Source: Xanthomonas sp. XNM01
GTDB lineage: Bacteria > Pseudomonadota > Gammaproteobacteria > Xanthomonadales > Xanthomonadaceae
Assembly: GCF_014851915.1 (NCBI RefSeq)
Contig: NZ_JACVAP010000002.1
Location: 372,001-436,000, forward strand
DNA length: 64,000 bases
Reading direction: 5' to 3'
The notes under the pieces: generated by a model
Told to the model about the DNA's origin: nothing
Database searches by the model: none
What the model saw: only the letters and a program-made list of their open reading frames with translations
Shown: positions 9,257 through 21,560 of the stretch, piece after piece
Numbering within the stretch: the stretch's first letter is position 1
Layout: each line of letters begins with the position of its first letter
Made by a program: the position numbers and the translations under genes

Positions 9257-10498
9257 TCAGTACAGGACGCGGGTACGCAGCGTGCCGGTGATCGCCGACA
9301 GTTCGTCCTTCAGCACCGCGCCCAGCGCTTCGTCGGCGGCCACGTCGATCACCACGTAGCCGACCTTCGGGTCGGTGCGCAGGAACTGGCCGTCGATGTT
9401 GACGTTGTGGCGCGAGAACAGTTCGTTGATCTGCGACAACACGCCGGGCACGTTGCGGTGGATGTGCAGCAGCCGCAGGCTGTCCTCATGCTCGGGCAGG
9501 GTGACTTCGGGGAAGTTCACCGCCGACAGGGTGCTGCCGTTGTCGCTGTAGCGGACCAGCTTGGCCGCCACTTCCACGCCGATGTTGTCCTGCGCCTCCA
9601 ATGTGCTGCCGCCGACGTGCGGGGTCAGGATCACGTTGTCATGGCGGGTCAGCGGCGACTCGAAGATGTCGCCGTTGCCCTTCGGTTCGACCGGGAACAC
9701 GTCCAGCGCGGCGCCGCCGATGTGGCCGGACGCCAGCGCCGCGTCGAGCGCATCGATGTCGACCACGGTGCCGCGCGCGGCGTTGATCAGGTGCGCGCCG
9801 CGGCGCATCTTCGCCAGTTCGGTCGCGCCGATCATCCACTGCGTGGCGGCGGTTTCCGGTACGTGCAGGGTGACGATGTCCGCGCGCCCCAGCAGGTCGT
9901 CCAGGCTGGCCGCGGCACGCGCGTTGCCCAGCGAGAGCTTGGTCTCGATGTCGTGGAAGATCACGTGCATGCCCAGCGCCTCGGCCAGCACGCCGATCTG
10001 GGTGCCGATGTGGCCGTAGCCGATGATGCCCAGGGTCTTGCCGCGCACCTCGTGGCTGCCCGCGGCCGACTTGGACCAGCCGCCGCGGTGGCACTCGGCG
10101 TTCTTCTGCGGGATGCCGCGGGTCAGCATGATCGCCTCGGCCAGCACCAGCTCGGCCACGCTGCGGGTGTTGGAATAGGGCGCGTTGAACACCGGGATGC
10201 CGGCCAGCTCGGCCGCGTCCAGGTCGACCTGGTTGGTGCCGATGCAGAAGCAGCCGACCGCGATCAGGCGCTTGGCCTCGGCCAGGACCTCGGCGGTGAG
10301 CTGGCTGCGCGAACGGATGCCGACGATGTGCGCCTCGGCGATGCGCGCCTTCAGCTCGTCCTCGGGCAGCGCCTTGGCGTGCAACTCGATCTGGCTGTAG
10401 CCGGCCGCCTTGAACACGTCGACGGCGGTCTGGCTGACCCCCTCCAGCAACAGCACGCGGATGTCCTGTTTCGGGTACGAGGTCTTCTTGGGCGACAT
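9257..10498 (-). CDS. serA: D-3-phosphoglycerate dehydrogenase
   Basis: This 413-residue cytoplasmic enzyme oxidises 3-phosphoglycerate, the first step of serine synthesis. Visible are the N-terminal substrate domain with GIRSRSQLT, the GIIGYGHIGTQIG NAD-binding turn, the NAARG and HVGGST catalytic blocks, and a C-terminal ACT domain (about residues 340-413) that gives serine feedback. Length and layout match the E. coli type. The start at MSPKKTSYPKQDIRVLLLEG is chosen because upstream residues are antisense-like. It is divergent from a D-2-hydroxyacid dehydrogenase of the D-2-hydroxyglutarate type, a recurrent pairing in proteobacteria. Confidence 0.96.
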   Translation of the reverse strand: MSPKKTSYPKQDIRVLLLEGVSQTAVDVFKAAGYSQIELHAKALPEDELKARIAEAHIVGIRSRSQLTAEVLAEAKRLIAVGCFCIGTNQVDLDAAELAGIPVFNAPYSNTRSVAELVLAEAIMLTRGIPQKNAECHRGGWSKSAAGSHEVRGKTLGIIGYGHIGTQIGVLAEALGMHVIFHDIETKLSLGNARAAASLDDLLGRADIVTLHVPETAATQWMIGATELAKMRRGAHLINAARGTVVDIDALDAALASGHIGGAALDVFPVEPKGNGDIFESPLTRHDNVILTPHVGGSTLEAQDNIGVEVAAKLVRYSDNGSTLSAVNFPEVTLPEHEDSLRLLHIHRNVPGVLSQINELFSRHNVNIDGQFLRTDPKVGYVVIDVAADEALGAVLKDELSAITGTLRTRVLY

Positions 10499-10749
10499 GA
10501 CGCGCTGTGTCCGGCAATGGCGGAAGGAGCCCGGAACTATGCCAGATGCCGACCGCCTTTGCCGCGGTGCCGCATGCGCTTTTTCAGCTCTGCGGCGGAA
10601 CACCGTGTGCGGCGCCGGAGCGCAATCGGCGCGCGCCTGCGGTTGCCGCTGAAACCGTGCGCCGGCGCGGGTTTGCGTGGCTGGACGCGTGTCGGCTTCG
10701 CTGGCACGCTTGCCGGCTGCCGTTTCCCTCTTCGAGCCGTGCCCACGCC

Positions 10750-12138
10750 ATGACCGATCCGCGCCTGACCGACCTGCAGCAGGCCCTGCCTGCGCTGCGC
10801 CTGAAGACCGATGCCGCGGACCTGGAGCATTACGGCCGCGACTGGACCCGACGCTGGACCCCGGCGCCGCTGGCGATCGCGCTGCCGGGCTCGATCGAGG
10901 AGGTGCAGGGTGTGGTCCAGTGGGCCAACCGGCATGGCGTGGCGGTGGTGCCCTCGGGCGGGCGCACCGGCCTGTCCGGCGGCGCGGTGGCCGCCAACGG
11001 CGAACTGGTGCTGAGCCTGGAGCGGATGAACAGGGTGCTGGCCTTCGACCGCGTCGACCGCACCCTGACCGTGCAGCCGGGCATCGCGCTGGAAGCGGTG
11101 CACAACGCCGCGCGTGAACACGGCCTGGTCTATCCGGTCGATTTCGGCGCGCGTGGTTCCTGCTCGATCGGCGGCAACATCGCGACCAACGCCGGCGGCA
11201 TCCGCGTGATCCGCTACGGCAACACCCGCGAGTGGATCGCCGGCCTGACCGTGGTCACCGGCAGCGGCGAGGTGCTGGAGCTGAACCGTGCGCTGGTCAA
11301 GAACTCCAGCGGCTACGACTTCCGCCAGCTGATGATCGGCTCGGAAGGCACGCTGGGCATCGTGGTCGAGGCAATCCTGCGCCTGACCGATCCGCCGCCT
11401 CCCACCAACGTGATGCTGCTGGCGCTGCCCACGTTCGAGGCGCTGATGCAGGTGTTCGCCGAGTTCCGCGGACGCCTGCGGCTGGAAGCGTTCGAGTTCT
11501 TCACCGACCGCGCGCTGCGCCACGTGCTCGCGCATGGCGCGCAGAAGCCGCTGGACGAGGAATATCCGTTCTACGTGGTCACCGAATTCGCCAGCGACGA
11601 TGAAGCGACCGAGGCCGCGGCGATGGCCGCGTTCGAGCACTGCATGGAGCAGGGCTGGGTGGTCGACGGCGTGATCAGCCAGAGCGATGCGCAGGCCGCG
11701 CAGCTGTGGCGGCTGCGCGAGGGCATCACCGAGGCGGTGGCGCGCTACAAGCCGTACAAGAACGATGTCTCGGTGCGGATCTCGGCGATGCCGGCGTTCC
11801 TGGCCCAGACCCAGGCCCTGCTCGGCGAGGCCTATCCGCAGTTCGACGTGGTCTGGTTCGGCCACATCGGCGACGGCAACCTGCACATCAACGTGCTCAA
11901 GCCCGACGACACGGCCGATGCCGATTTCGTCGCCCAATGCGAGCAGGTGACCAAGCTGCTGGCGAAGGCGCTGAAGGAACACGGCGGCAGCATCTCGGCC
12001 GAGCACGGCATCGGCCTGGTCAAGAAGCCGTATCTGGGCAGCACCCGCGGCGAGGCCGAGATCGCGCTGATGCGCGGAGTCAAGCGCGTGTTCGATCCCA
12101 ACGGCATCCTCAACCCGGGCAAGCTGCTCGACGCCTGA
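10750..12138 (+). CDS. FAD-linked D-2-hydroxyacid dehydrogenase, probably D-2-hydroxyglutarate dehydrogenase
   Basis: This 462-residue protein belongs to the GlcD/DLD family. It has a PCMH-type FAD domain (VVPSGGRTGLSGGAV and GSCSIGGNIATNAGGIRVIRYG blocks) and the C-terminal FAD-oxidase domain with the metal/substrate signature FGHIGDGNLHINV and EHGIGLVK. It would oxidise a D-2-hydroxyacid and pass electrons to a carrier. Its divergent position next to serA supports the D-2-hydroxyglutarate substrate: SerA can reduce 2-oxoglutarate to D-2-hydroxyglutarate, and this enzyme would recycle it. D-lactate or glycolate cannot be excluded from motifs alone. Confidence 0.85.
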   Translation: MTDPRLTDLQQALPALRLKTDAADLEHYGRDWTRRWTPAPLAIALPGSIEEVQGVVQWANRHGVAVVPSGGRTGLSGGAVAANGELVLSLERMNRVLAFDRVDRTLTVQPGIALEAVHNAAREHGLVYPVDFGARGSCSIGGNIATNAGGIRVIRYGNTREWIAGLTVVTGSGEVLELNRALVKNSSGYDFRQLMIGSEGTLGIVVEAILRLTDPPPPTNVMLLALPTFEALMQVFAEFRGRLRLEAFEFFTDRALRHVLAHGAQKPLDEEYPFYVVTEFASDDEATEAAAMAAFEHCMEQGWVVDGVISQSDAQAAQLWRLREGITEAVARYKPYKNDVSVRISAMPAFLAQTQALLGEAYPQFDVVWFGHIGDGNLHINVLKPDDTADADFVAQCEQVTKLLAKALKEHGGSISAEHGIGLVKKPYLGSTRGEAEIALMRGVKRVFDPNGILNPGKLLDA

Positions 12139-12238
12139 ACGAGAACGGGCGCGTGGGCGCGCCGGGCATGCAGGCCGCCGGCGGCTGCGGTTAGTCTTCA
12201 CGCACCGGCCACAGGCCATCGATTGCGGATCGTCCCCG

Positions 12239-12550
12239 ATGAAGCGCTCCACGCTGCTGCTGTCCTTCCTTGTCCTGTCCGCCGCTGCGCCGCTGGCGCT
12301 GGCATCGAGTTTCGCCGGTACCAGTGCCGGTGCCTCTTCGGCCGGTTCCTCGGCTTCTTCGGGCAGCAGTTCGGGCGACGACAAGCTGGTCGAGCAGGCG
12401 CGCGAGGATGCGGCCGGCTTCGTCGCCAGCGAAGGGCGCGTGCGCACCGCACGCCTGGAAGCCGCGCTGCGGGTGATGCGCGAGCGTGATCAGGCCACCG
12501 GACAGCAGGACGACCTGGCGCTGGCGCGGGCGATTCTCGCCCGGCAGTGA
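12239..12550 (+). CDS. DUF2388-family small secreted protein
   Basis: This 103-residue protein has a signal peptide (MKRSTLLLSFLVLSAAAPLA...LASS), a Ser/Gly/Ala-rich linker and the conserved segment EQAREDAAGFVASEGRVRTA followed by LEAALRVMRE, which is the DUF2388 signature. The function is unknown in the family. Its stop TGA shares one base with the ATG of the next gene (TGATG at 12548-12552), so the two are almost certainly co-translated. DUF2388 genes are often next to a DUF4105 gene, as here. Confidence 0.85.
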   Translation: MKRSTLLLSFLVLSAAAPLALASSFAGTSAGASSAGSSASSGSSSGDDKLVEQAREDAAGFVASEGRVRTARLEAALRVMRERDQATGQQDDLALARAILARQ

Positions 12551-14370
12551 TGCGCTGCGCGGCGGCGCTGCTGGCGTCGTGGCTGGGGCTGGCCGCGGCG
12601 CAGGCCGCGCCGGTGTTCGAGATCGAGCGGCACGGCCTGTCGCCAGTCGAGTACGAGGCGAGCGAGCGCCTGCTGGCCGATGCGGTCGCGCGCCTGCCGG
12701 ATGCGTGGGCTGCCGCGCTGGACGAGCGGCCGATCGGCGTGCGCTGGCGCGACGATCTGCCGGACGGCGTCCATGGCCGCGCCACGCACTGGAAGATCGC
12801 GCTCGACCTGCGCCTGCTGCATGACCTTGCCGCGCGGGACGACATGGCACCTGCCGTCGGCCCGGTCGACGACGCGGCACTGAGCGCGGTCCTGCACGAA
12901 CTCGCGCACCTCTACGACCGCACACCGCAGGGCCGTCTGTCGCGCGACCCGCGCCTGCTCGATCTGGCCGGCTGGCAGGTGGCCGCGCTCGGTCCGGGCC
13001 GGCGCGGGCGCAACGACCTGCGCGACCGCAGTCCGGATCCCTACGAGCTGGCCTCGCCGCGCGAGTTCGTCGCGGTCAATCTCGAGCACTACCTGCTCGA
13101 TCCCGGATACCACTGTCGCCGTCCCGCGCTGGCCGCGTACTTCGACGCGCATTTCGGCCAGGTGCCGCCACGGCGCGCGGCCTGTGCGGACGGCCTGGCC
13201 TTCGTCCAGGACGACCTGGCTGGTGCCGATCCGCTGCTGCAGCTGGATCCGGCACGCGTCCACGCGGTCGACTACCTGCTGGCCGAACCGAACGCGCAGC
13301 CGATGAGCCGCTGGGGGCACAGCATGCTGCGCCTGGTGGTGTGCGCGCCCGGGCGCACGCCGGGGCCCGACTGCCGGCTGGACCTGCAGCACCATCTGGT
13401 GCTGTCGTTCCGCGCCTTCGTCGACGACGTGCAGATCTCCAGCTGGCGCGGCCTGACCGGACGGTACCCGTCGCGCCTGTTCGTGCTGCCGATGGGGCAG
13501 GTGATCGACGAGTACACCAAGGTCGAGCTGCGCGACCTGAGCGCGACGCCGCTGTCGCTGTCGCCCGGGGAAATCCGCGCGCTGGTCGAACGCGCCGCAC
13601 AGCTGCACTGGGGCTACGACGGGCGCTACCTGTTCGTCAGCAACAACTGCGCGGTGGAGACCTTCCGCCTGCTGCACGACGGCGTGCCGCGGCTGGCGCA
13701 GCTGCCGCTGGCGGCGATCACCCCGACCGGCCTGCAGCGCCGGCTCGCAAAGCACGGCGTGCTCGACCTGGAACAGGTGCCGGCCGGCCGCGAGGCCGCC
13801 GAACGTGCCGGTTACCATTTCACCGCGGCCGACGCGCAGTACGACGCGCTGTATGCGGTCGCGCGCGACGCGCTGAGGCTGGAGGCGGCCGATGCCCGGG
13901 CCTGGATGACACTGGCACCTGCCGCGCGCGCGCGGCACCTGCAGCGCAGCGGCCTGCGCGACGGCGCGGCGCTGCTGGTGCTGGAATCGGCGGCGCTGCG
14001 GCGCGAGCAGGCGCTGGCGCGGGACGAGGTGAAGCGGCACTGGCTGGGCAGGCCGGCGCCACACCAGGCGGATGATGACGGGACGGTGGAGGCGTTGCGG
14101 GCGTACCTGCGCATCGGCGGCGCGTTCAGCCGGCCCGCCGCCTGGCTGGACGGCATCGACGGTTACGGCCTTCCACAGCAGGGCGAGCGCGCCGCGCTGC
14201 GTACCCGTGCGGCGCAGGACGCCGGCCAGCGCCGCACGCACGCCGCCGCGCTGGAACTGGGATTGAAGCGGCTGCTGTCAGCACAACGGCGCGAACGCGT
14301 GGAGATGACCGAGGCCAATGTCGCCCTGATCGGTGAACACGTACGCGCAATGGCCGCGGAGACTCCGTAG
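12550..14370 (+). CDS. DUF4105 (Lnb-type) periplasmic protein with a HExxH motif
   Basis: This 606-residue exported protein starts with a short signal peptide (MRCAAALLASWLGLAAAQAA). Residues 116-120 read HELAH, a zincin-type HExxH, followed about 40-50 residues later by SPREFVAVNLEHYLLDP, which supplies a possible glutamate ligand. The middle part (about 240-420) contains PMSRWGHSMLRLV and FVSNNCAVETFRLL, the conserved His and Asn-Cys blocks of the DUF4105/Lnb N-terminal domain, a papain-like fold. A helical C-terminal third follows. No enzymatic activity is established. The ATG at 12550 overlaps the DUF2388 stop; a GTG 3 bases earlier is also possible. Confidence 0.8.
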   Translation: MRCAAALLASWLGLAAAQAAPVFEIERHGLSPVEYEASERLLADAVARLPDAWAAALDERPIGVRWRDDLPDGVHGRATHWKIALDLRLLHDLAARDDMAPAVGPVDDAALSAVLHELAHLYDRTPQGRLSRDPRLLDLAGWQVAALGPGRRGRNDLRDRSPDPYELASPREFVAVNLEHYLLDPGYHCRRPALAAYFDAHFGQVPPRRAACADGLAFVQDDLAGADPLLQLDPARVHAVDYLLAEPNAQPMSRWGHSMLRLVVCAPGRTPGPDCRLDLQHHLVLSFRAFVDDVQISSWRGLTGRYPSRLFVLPMGQVIDEYTKVELRDLSATPLSLSPGEIRALVERAAQLHWGYDGRYLFVSNNCAVETFRLLHDGVPRLAQLPLAAITPTGLQRRLAKHGVLDLEQVPAGREAAERAGYHFTAADAQYDALYAVARDALRLEAADARAWMTLAPAARARHLQRSGLRDGAALLVLESAALRREQALARDEVKRHWLGRPAPHQADDDGTVEALRAYLRIGGAFSRPAAWLDGIDGYGLPQQGERAALRTRAAQDAGQRRTHAAALELGLKRLLSAQRRERVEMTEANVALIGEHVRAMAAETP

Positions 14371-14666
14371 GGACGGGCTTGCCCGCAATCATGAACCTGC
14401 CCTTCCTGGACAAGGGCCGCAGCAGGCATGGCGGTCGCGCCCGAGCGCGCCCTGCTGGAAAGTTGTCGTGCGGATGCGTGGCTTGCTGTGCAGGAGCGCG
14501 ATCGAGCGCCACTGCCATCTCTGTGCCGCAGCCATGCTTCATCAGGCGAGGTGGCCGCGCGCAGACCTGCGAGCACGGCATCGCGCGATGTGCCGCTGCC
14601 TGCCACAGCTCTCCGTGGCACAACGGTGGCCGCTGCGTGTTCCGCAGCGGCCACCGCCTCCGTCGG
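14371..14666. other. Intergenic region between convergent DUF4105 and EfpL genes
   Basis: No gene is supported in these 296 bases. It lies between the 3' ends of the plus-strand DUF4105 gene and the minus-strand EF-P-like gene and holds one strong hairpin at 14625-14655. The rest shows no recognisable structure. Confidence 0.6.
14625..14655 (-). terminator. Strong hairpin downstream of the EF-P-like gene
   Basis: A 12-bp perfect stem (GGTGGCCGCTGC / GCAGCGGCCACC) with a 7-base loop lies 11 bases past the EfpL-like stop on the minus strand. A real U-tract is lacking (GTTGTG follows). It is positioned as a terminator for either convergent transcript. Confidence 0.5.
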
Positions 14667-15233
14667 TCAGTCGGCGCGGCCGCCGAACTCGCCGGTGGTG
14701 GTGTTGACCAAGATGCGTTCGCCGGTGGTGATGTACTCCGGCACCATGATCTCGATGCCGGTGTTGAGCGTGGCCGGCTTCGGGCGTTTGGTCGCAGTGC
14801 CGCCCTTCAGTTCCGGCGGGGTCTCGACCACTTCCAGGGTCACGTGCTGCGGCAGCTGGATCGCCACCGGCTGGTCGTCGATGACCTGCACGTAGATGCC
14901 GGTCAGGCCATCGGTGATGTAACCGACCGCATCGCCGAGCGCGCCCGGGTCCAGTGTGTACGGGGTGTAGTCCTCGTCGTCCATGAACACGAACGCGTCG
15001 CCGTCCTTGTACGAGAACGTGGCCTGCCGGCGCAGCAGCTCGACTTCGGTCAGGTTGTCGTCGGCATCGAAGCTGGCATCGAGCTTGGCGCCGCCGGGCA
15101 CGCTGTACATGATGAAACGGAAGCGCACGTTGCCGCCGCGGCCCTGCGGCGAGCTGCGTTCGATGTCGCGGATCTGGTAGACGCCGTTGTTGTACTCGAC
15201 GACGTTGCCCTTCTTGATTTCGCTGGCTCTCAT
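14667..15233 (-). CDS. yeiP: Elongation factor P-like protein (YeiP/EfpL)
   Basis: This 188-residue three-domain translation factor relieves ribosome stalling. It starts [15 protein letters not shown] and ends with TGEFGGRAD, as in E. coli YeiP (190 aa), not canonical EF-P. The domain I loop reads SSPQGRGGN with Arg32 at the tip, equivalent to Arg33 of E. coli EfpL, where EF-P has a modified lysine. The [11 protein letters not shown] block is also YeiP-like. The frame is open far upstream but only this part is homologous, so the ATG at 15231-15233 is the start. Confidence 0.93.
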   Translation of the reverse strand: MRASEIKKGNVVEYNNGVYQIRDIERSSPQGRGGNVRFRFIMYSVPGGAKLDASFDADDNLTEVELLRRQATFSYKDGDAFVFMDDEDYTPYTLDPGALGDAVGYITDGLTGIYVQVIDDQPVAIQLPQHVTLEVVETPPELKGGTATKRPKPATLNTGIEIMVPEYITTGERILVNTTTGEFGGRAD

Positions 15234-15286
15234 GGGTCTGTTCTGTCTTGGTGGTGCGATGCCCGCGGTGCGGGCGGAAGTGGGGC

Positions 15287-16057
15287 TTACTTGGGTTGCA
15301 GCCGGGTCGCGCCATCCAGGCGGATGGTCTCGCCGTTGAGGTAGCGGGTGCGCAGGATGAAGGCGACGGTGTCGGCGAACTCCTCCGGCCGGCCCAGCCG
15401 CGACGGGAACGGGATGGTCGCCGCCAGCGATGCCTGCACGGACTCGGGCATGCCGTCGACCATCGGGGTCCAGAACACGCCCGGCGCCACCGTCATCACG
15501 CGGATGCCGAAGCGCGACAGCTCGCGCGCCATCGGCAGGGTCATGCCGACCACGCCGCCCTTGGAGGCCGAATACGCGGCCTGGCCGATCTGGCCTTCGT
15601 AGGCGGCGACCGAGGCGGTGTTGACGATCACGCCGCGCTCGCCGTCCTCGCCCGGTGCATTGTGCTGGATCAGCGCCGCGGCGGCCTTGGCCACGTTGAA
15701 GCTGCCGACCAGGTTGACCATGACCGTGCGGGCGAAGCCGTCCAGCGGCATCGGGCCGTCCTTGCCCAGCACGCGGCCGGCGCCGAGGATGCCCGCGCAG
15801 TTGATCGCCGCGTTCAGCCCGCCGAGGAAGGCCTGCGCCTGCTCCAGCGTCGCGGCCACGCCGGCCTCGTCGGTGACGTCGGTGCGGAAATAGCGCGCAT
15901 TGGCCTCGCCCAGCGCGGCCACGGCCTCGGCGCCCTTGGCGTCGTTGACGTCGAGCAGGGCGACCCGGCCGCCGTCGGCGACCAGGCGCTGCGCCACGGC
16001 CAGGCCGAGGCCGGAAACGCCGCCGGTGACGACGGCGCGGATGGTGTCGTGGTGCAT
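15287..16057 (-). CDS. SDR oxidoreductase, 3-hydroxyacyl-CoA dehydrogenase type II (HSD10-like)
   Basis: This 256-residue Rossmann-fold enzyme has the cofactor motif TGGVSGLG (residues 11-18), an Asp after beta-2 (LLDVND) favouring NAD, the NCAG motif and the catalytic set Ser149, Tyr162, Lys166 (YSASKGG). The [22 protein letters not shown] stretch matches HSD17B10-type 3-hydroxyacyl-CoA dehydrogenases acting in beta-oxidation or isoleucine breakdown. It has 53 bp to the EfpL gene on the same strand. The start ATG is at 16055-16057; the much longer open frame upstream is the antisense of metH. Confidence 0.88.
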   Translation of the reverse strand: MHHDTIRAVVTGGVSGLGLAVAQRLVADGGRVALLDVNDAKGAEAVAALGEANARYFRTDVTDEAGVAATLEQAQAFLGGLNAAINCAGILGAGRVLGKDGPMPLDGFARTVMVNLVGSFNVAKAAAALIQHNAPGEDGERGVIVNTASVAAYEGQIGQAAYSASKGGVVGMTLPMARELSRFGIRVMTVAPGVFWTPMVDGMPESVQASLAATIPFPSRLGRPEEFADTVAFILRTRYLNGETIRLDGATRLQPK

Positions 16058-16128
16058 GGCGTCCTCCCAGAAGCGAAGCCGCCATTGTAGGCGGAGCCGC
16101 CGCCCGCCGCGGAAGCCGCCGGCCTCGC

Positions 16129-16773
16129 CTACTGGGCGGTGTACCAGTCGCGCCGGTGGTTCATCGCGATGCTGGTGTTGAGCACGACCGCACCGAGCAG
16201 CGACAGCGCCATCGCCTGACGGTCCAGGACCAGGGCCGCGCAGGCGAACAGGAGCAGGTCGAAGCCCAGCTGCACCCAGCCGGCGCGCGGGCCGCCGCGG
16301 TCCTGCAGGTGCAGGGCCACGATCCCGATGCCGCCGCAGCTGGCGCCGTGGCGGAACAGCGCGATCAGGCCGATGCCCTGCGCCAGTCCGCCGATCAGCG
16401 CCGCGGCGGCCGGGTCCAGGTGCGCATAGGCGATCCAGCGCGGCGCGAGCTGGGCGAGCAGCGACACCCCGGCGACCGCGGCCAGGGTGCCGGCGGTGAA
16501 GCGCCAGCCGCGGTGGCGCAGCGCGAACAGGTAGACCGGCAGGTTGAGCAGCAGGAACACCGGGCCGAAGTCCCAGCCGCCGACGCGCGACAGCAGCAGC
16601 GCCAGACCGGCGAACTGGCCGGTGATCAGTCCGGCGGCCTGCAGCATGGACAGGCCGAAGGCGGTCATGACGATGCCGAACGCCAGCCCCTGCACGTTGT
16701 CCAGCCGCGTATGGCGGATGGCCGGCAGGACATGCGGGACGCCGGCGACGGGATGCGGTGGGGACGCGTCCAT
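16129..16773 (-). CDS. YitT-family membrane protein
   Basis: This 214-residue protein has about six hydrophobic segments. The [17 protein letters not shown] start of the membrane part and the [15 protein letters not shown] segment correspond to the YitT/DUF161 signature. Function is unknown in the family; some members have been linked to membrane transport. It lies between metH2 and the SDR gene on the same strand. Confidence 0.8.
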   Translation of the reverse strand: MDASPPHPVAGVPHVLPAIRHTRLDNVQGLAFGIVMTAFGLSMLQAAGLITGQFAGLALLLSRVGGWDFGPVFLLLNLPVYLFALRHRGWRFTAGTLAAVAGVSLLAQLAPRWIAYAHLDPAAAALIGGLAQGIGLIALFRHGASCGGIGIVALHLQDRGGPRAGWVQLGFDLLLFACAALVLDRQAMALSLLGAVVLNTSIAMNHRRDWYTAQ

Positions 16774-16806
16774 TGGGCGATGGTCTTCCTTGCGAGGTCG
16801 GGAGGA

Positions 16807-19491
<2,685 letters not shown>

Positions 19492-19502
19492 CGAGGACGG
19501 GC

Positions 19503-20603
19503 TCAGGCAGCGATGGCGGTGGAGGACGGTGCAAGGCCCGGAGGCAGGGCGCGCGGCGGCAGCTGCGCGACCGCGTCGGCGATCGCGCGGATATGCGGTG
19601 GTGTGGTGCCGCAGCAGCCGCCGACGATGTTGAGCAGGCCGGACTGCGCGAACTCCTGCAGCACCCCGGCCATCTCCTCGGGCGTTTCGTCGTAGCCGCC
19701 GAAGGCGTTGGGCAGGCCGGCGTTCGGATGCGCCGACACGTAGCAGCCTGCCACGCGCGCCAGCGTCTCGACGTGCTCGCGCAGATCCTTCGCGCCCAGC
19801 GCGCAGTTCAGCCCGATCGCCAGCGGCCGCGCATGCATCAGCGAGGTGTAGAACGCCTCGGCGGTCTGTCCGGACAGGGTGCGGCCGGAGGCATCGGTGA
19901 TCGTGCCGGAGATCATGATCGGCAGGCGCGCACCGCGTGCGTCGAAGCATTCCTCGACCGCGAACAGCGCGGCCTTGGCGTTGAGCGTGTCGAAGATGGT
20001 CTCGACCATGATCACGTCGGCGCCGCCGTCGATCAGGCCTTCGGTGGCCTCGCGATAGGTCAGGCGCAGTTCGTCGAAGCTGGTGTTGCGGTAGCCGGGG
20101 TCGTTGACGTCCGGGCTGATCGAGGCGGTGCGGCTGGTCGGGCCGAGCACGCCGATGACGAAGCGCGGCTTGTCCGGCGTCAGCGCCTCGGCGCGGTCGC
20201 AGCAGGCACGGGCGATGCGCGCACCCTCACGATTGAGCTCGTAGACCAGATGCTCGAGGTGGTAGTCGGCCTGGCTGACCGAGGTGGCATTGAAGGTGTT
20301 GGTCTCGACCAGATCGGCACCGGCGTCCAGATAGCCGTCGTGGACCGCGGCGATGATCTCCGGACGGGTCAGCAGCAGCAGGTCGTTGTTGCCCTTCAGG
20401 TCGTGGTCGCAGCCGGGGCCGTGTGCGTGCGCATGGGTGACGTCGCAGCCGTCGGCGAAACGCTGGCCGCGGTAGTCGGGCTCCTCCAGTCCGTACTGCT
20501 GGATCATCGTGCCCATCGCGCCGTCGAGGATCAGGATCCGCGCGGCGAGCGCGTCCAGCAGCGCCTGCGCGCGCTGCGGATGCAGCCAGGGCAGGGCGCT
20601 CAC
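19503..20603 (-). CDS. metH1: Methionine synthase, homocysteine-binding subunit
   Basis: This 366-residue TIM-barrel homocysteine methyltransferase module has DGAMGTMIQ at the N-terminus and the zinc cysteines in GLNCALG and GGCCGTTP. It lacks folate and cobalamin domains, which are in the next gene. A GTG start at 20601-20603 is chosen because it overlaps the stop of the preceding methyltransferase gene (GTGA at 20600-20603) and follows a GGGAGC ribosome site. The first in-frame ATG upstream lies in unrelated sequence. Confidence 0.93.
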   Translation of the reverse strand: MSALPWLHPQRAQALLDALAARILILDGAMGTMIQQYGLEEPDYRGQRFADGCDVTHAHAHGPGCDHDLKGNNDLLLLTRPEIIAAVHDGYLDAGADLVETNTFNATSVSQADYHLEHLVYELNREGARIARACCDRAEALTPDKPRFVIGVLGPTSRTASISPDVNDPGYRNTSFDELRLTYREATEGLIDGGADVIMVETIFDTLNAKAALFAVEECFDARGARLPIMISGTITDASGRTLSGQTAEAFYTSLMHARPLAIGLNCALGAKDLREHVETLARVAGCYVSAHPNAGLPNAFGGYDETPEEMAGVLQEFAQSGLLNIVGGCCGTTPPHIRAIADAVAQLPPRALPPGLAPSSTAIAA

Positions 20604-21529
20604 GCCTTGCTCCCCAGCAGCGAGACCACCTCGAAATGCGGCGGGCGCCGCTCGCGGGTCACCGTCTCCAGGCTCTGCACCTCCAGCCCGGCCTTCTCGA
20701 CGAACTTCTTCAGGTCCTTCGCGGAGAATCCGAGATTGACGTGGCCATAGGTCTCGACCACGGCGCGGTGTTCGTGCCGGCCCAGGCTGGTGACCAGCAG
20801 GCGGCCACCGGGGCGCAGCACGCGCGCGGCCTCGGCGACGGCTTGGGCCGGCTTGGCGGCGTAGGTGAGCGCATGCATCAGCACGACCAGATCGAAGCTG
20901 GCATCGCCGAACGGCAGCGCGTGCATGTCGCCCTCGCGCACTTCCACGTTCGCCAGGCGGCGCAGGCGTTCGCTGGCCGCGGCGACCACGCGCGCGCTGG
21001 TGTCCACGCAGACGTAGCGGTGCGAGTGCGGGGCCAGCAGTTCGGCCAGCACGCCGTCGCCGGAGGCGATGTCGAGCACGTCGCCGGTGTGCAGCAGCGG
21101 CAGCGCGCTGCGGGCCAGCGCTTCCCAGGTGCGGCCGGGGGAGTAGTGGCGTTCCATGTCGCCGGCCACGCTGTCGGCCCAGTTCTGGTCGGCGGCGCGT
21201 GCGGCCAGTACGGCGGGCAGGCGTTCGGCGTCCTGGCGCAGCAGCGGGTCGTCGCTGCCGGTGCTCAGCGCCTGCCACAATGCGCGCTGGGCCGGGTCCA
21301 GCGCGGCCTCGTCGAAGCGGTAGTAGGCCGACACGCCGGCGCGGCGGTCGCGCACCAGTCCGGCTTCCTTCAGCTTGGCAAGGTGGGTGGACACGCGCGG
21401 CTGGGCCAGGCGGGTGATGGCCGAGAGCTCGGCCACGGTCAGCTCCTCGAGCTCCAGCAGCGCCAGCAGGCGCACGCGGGTGGCGTCGGCGAAGACCTTG
21501 AGCCGGGTCGACCAGTCTTCCAGATCCAT
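20600..21529 (-). CDS. ArsR-family HTH fused to a SAM-dependent methyltransferase domain (SahR-like)
   Basis: This 309-residue protein has an ArsR-type winged helix at residues about 1-85 ([20 protein letters not shown], then [18 protein letters not shown]) and a class I methyltransferase fold at about 140-300 with the SAM motif [15 protein letters not shown] and [22 protein letters not shown]. It is first in an operon with metH1 and metH2, with a 4-base overlap to metH1. ArsR-methyltransferase fusions upstream of methionine-cycle genes correspond to the SahR type, which senses S-adenosylhomocysteine; that function is inferred. Its promoter and palindrome lie immediately upstream, so autoregulation is likely. 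Confidence 0.85.
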   Translation of the reverse strand: MDLEDWSTRLKVFADATRVRLLALLELEELTVAELSAITRLAQPRVSTHLAKLKEAGLVRDRRAGVSAYYRFDEAALDPAQRALWQALSTGSDDPLLRQDAERLPAVLAARAADQNWADSVAGDMERHYSPGRTWEALARSALPLLHTGDVLDIASGDGVLAELLAPHSHRYVCVDTSARVVAAASERLRRLANVEVREGDMHALPFGDASFDLVVLMHALTYAAKPAQAVAEAARVLRPGGRLLVTSLGRHEHRAVVETYGHVNLGFSAKDLKKFVEKAGLEVQSLETVTRERRPPHFEVVSLLGSKA

Positions 21530-21530
21530 A

Positions 21531-21560
21531 AATATCTTCCTATCGCGATATAGAGATATT
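21531..21560 (-). promoter_or_regulatory. Concentric palindrome, likely operator of the SahR-like/metH operon
   Basis: Two inverted repeats share one centre (21545.5): outer AATATCT / AGATATT and inner perfect TATCGCGATA, giving 12 of 15 matched pairs over 30 bp. It is the most AT-rich short stretch in the neighbourhood, lies 2 bases upstream of the ATG, overlaps the -10 box at one end and contains the AGGAAG ribosome site. This is the expected place for an autoregulatory ArsR-type operator. Confidence 0.75.
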
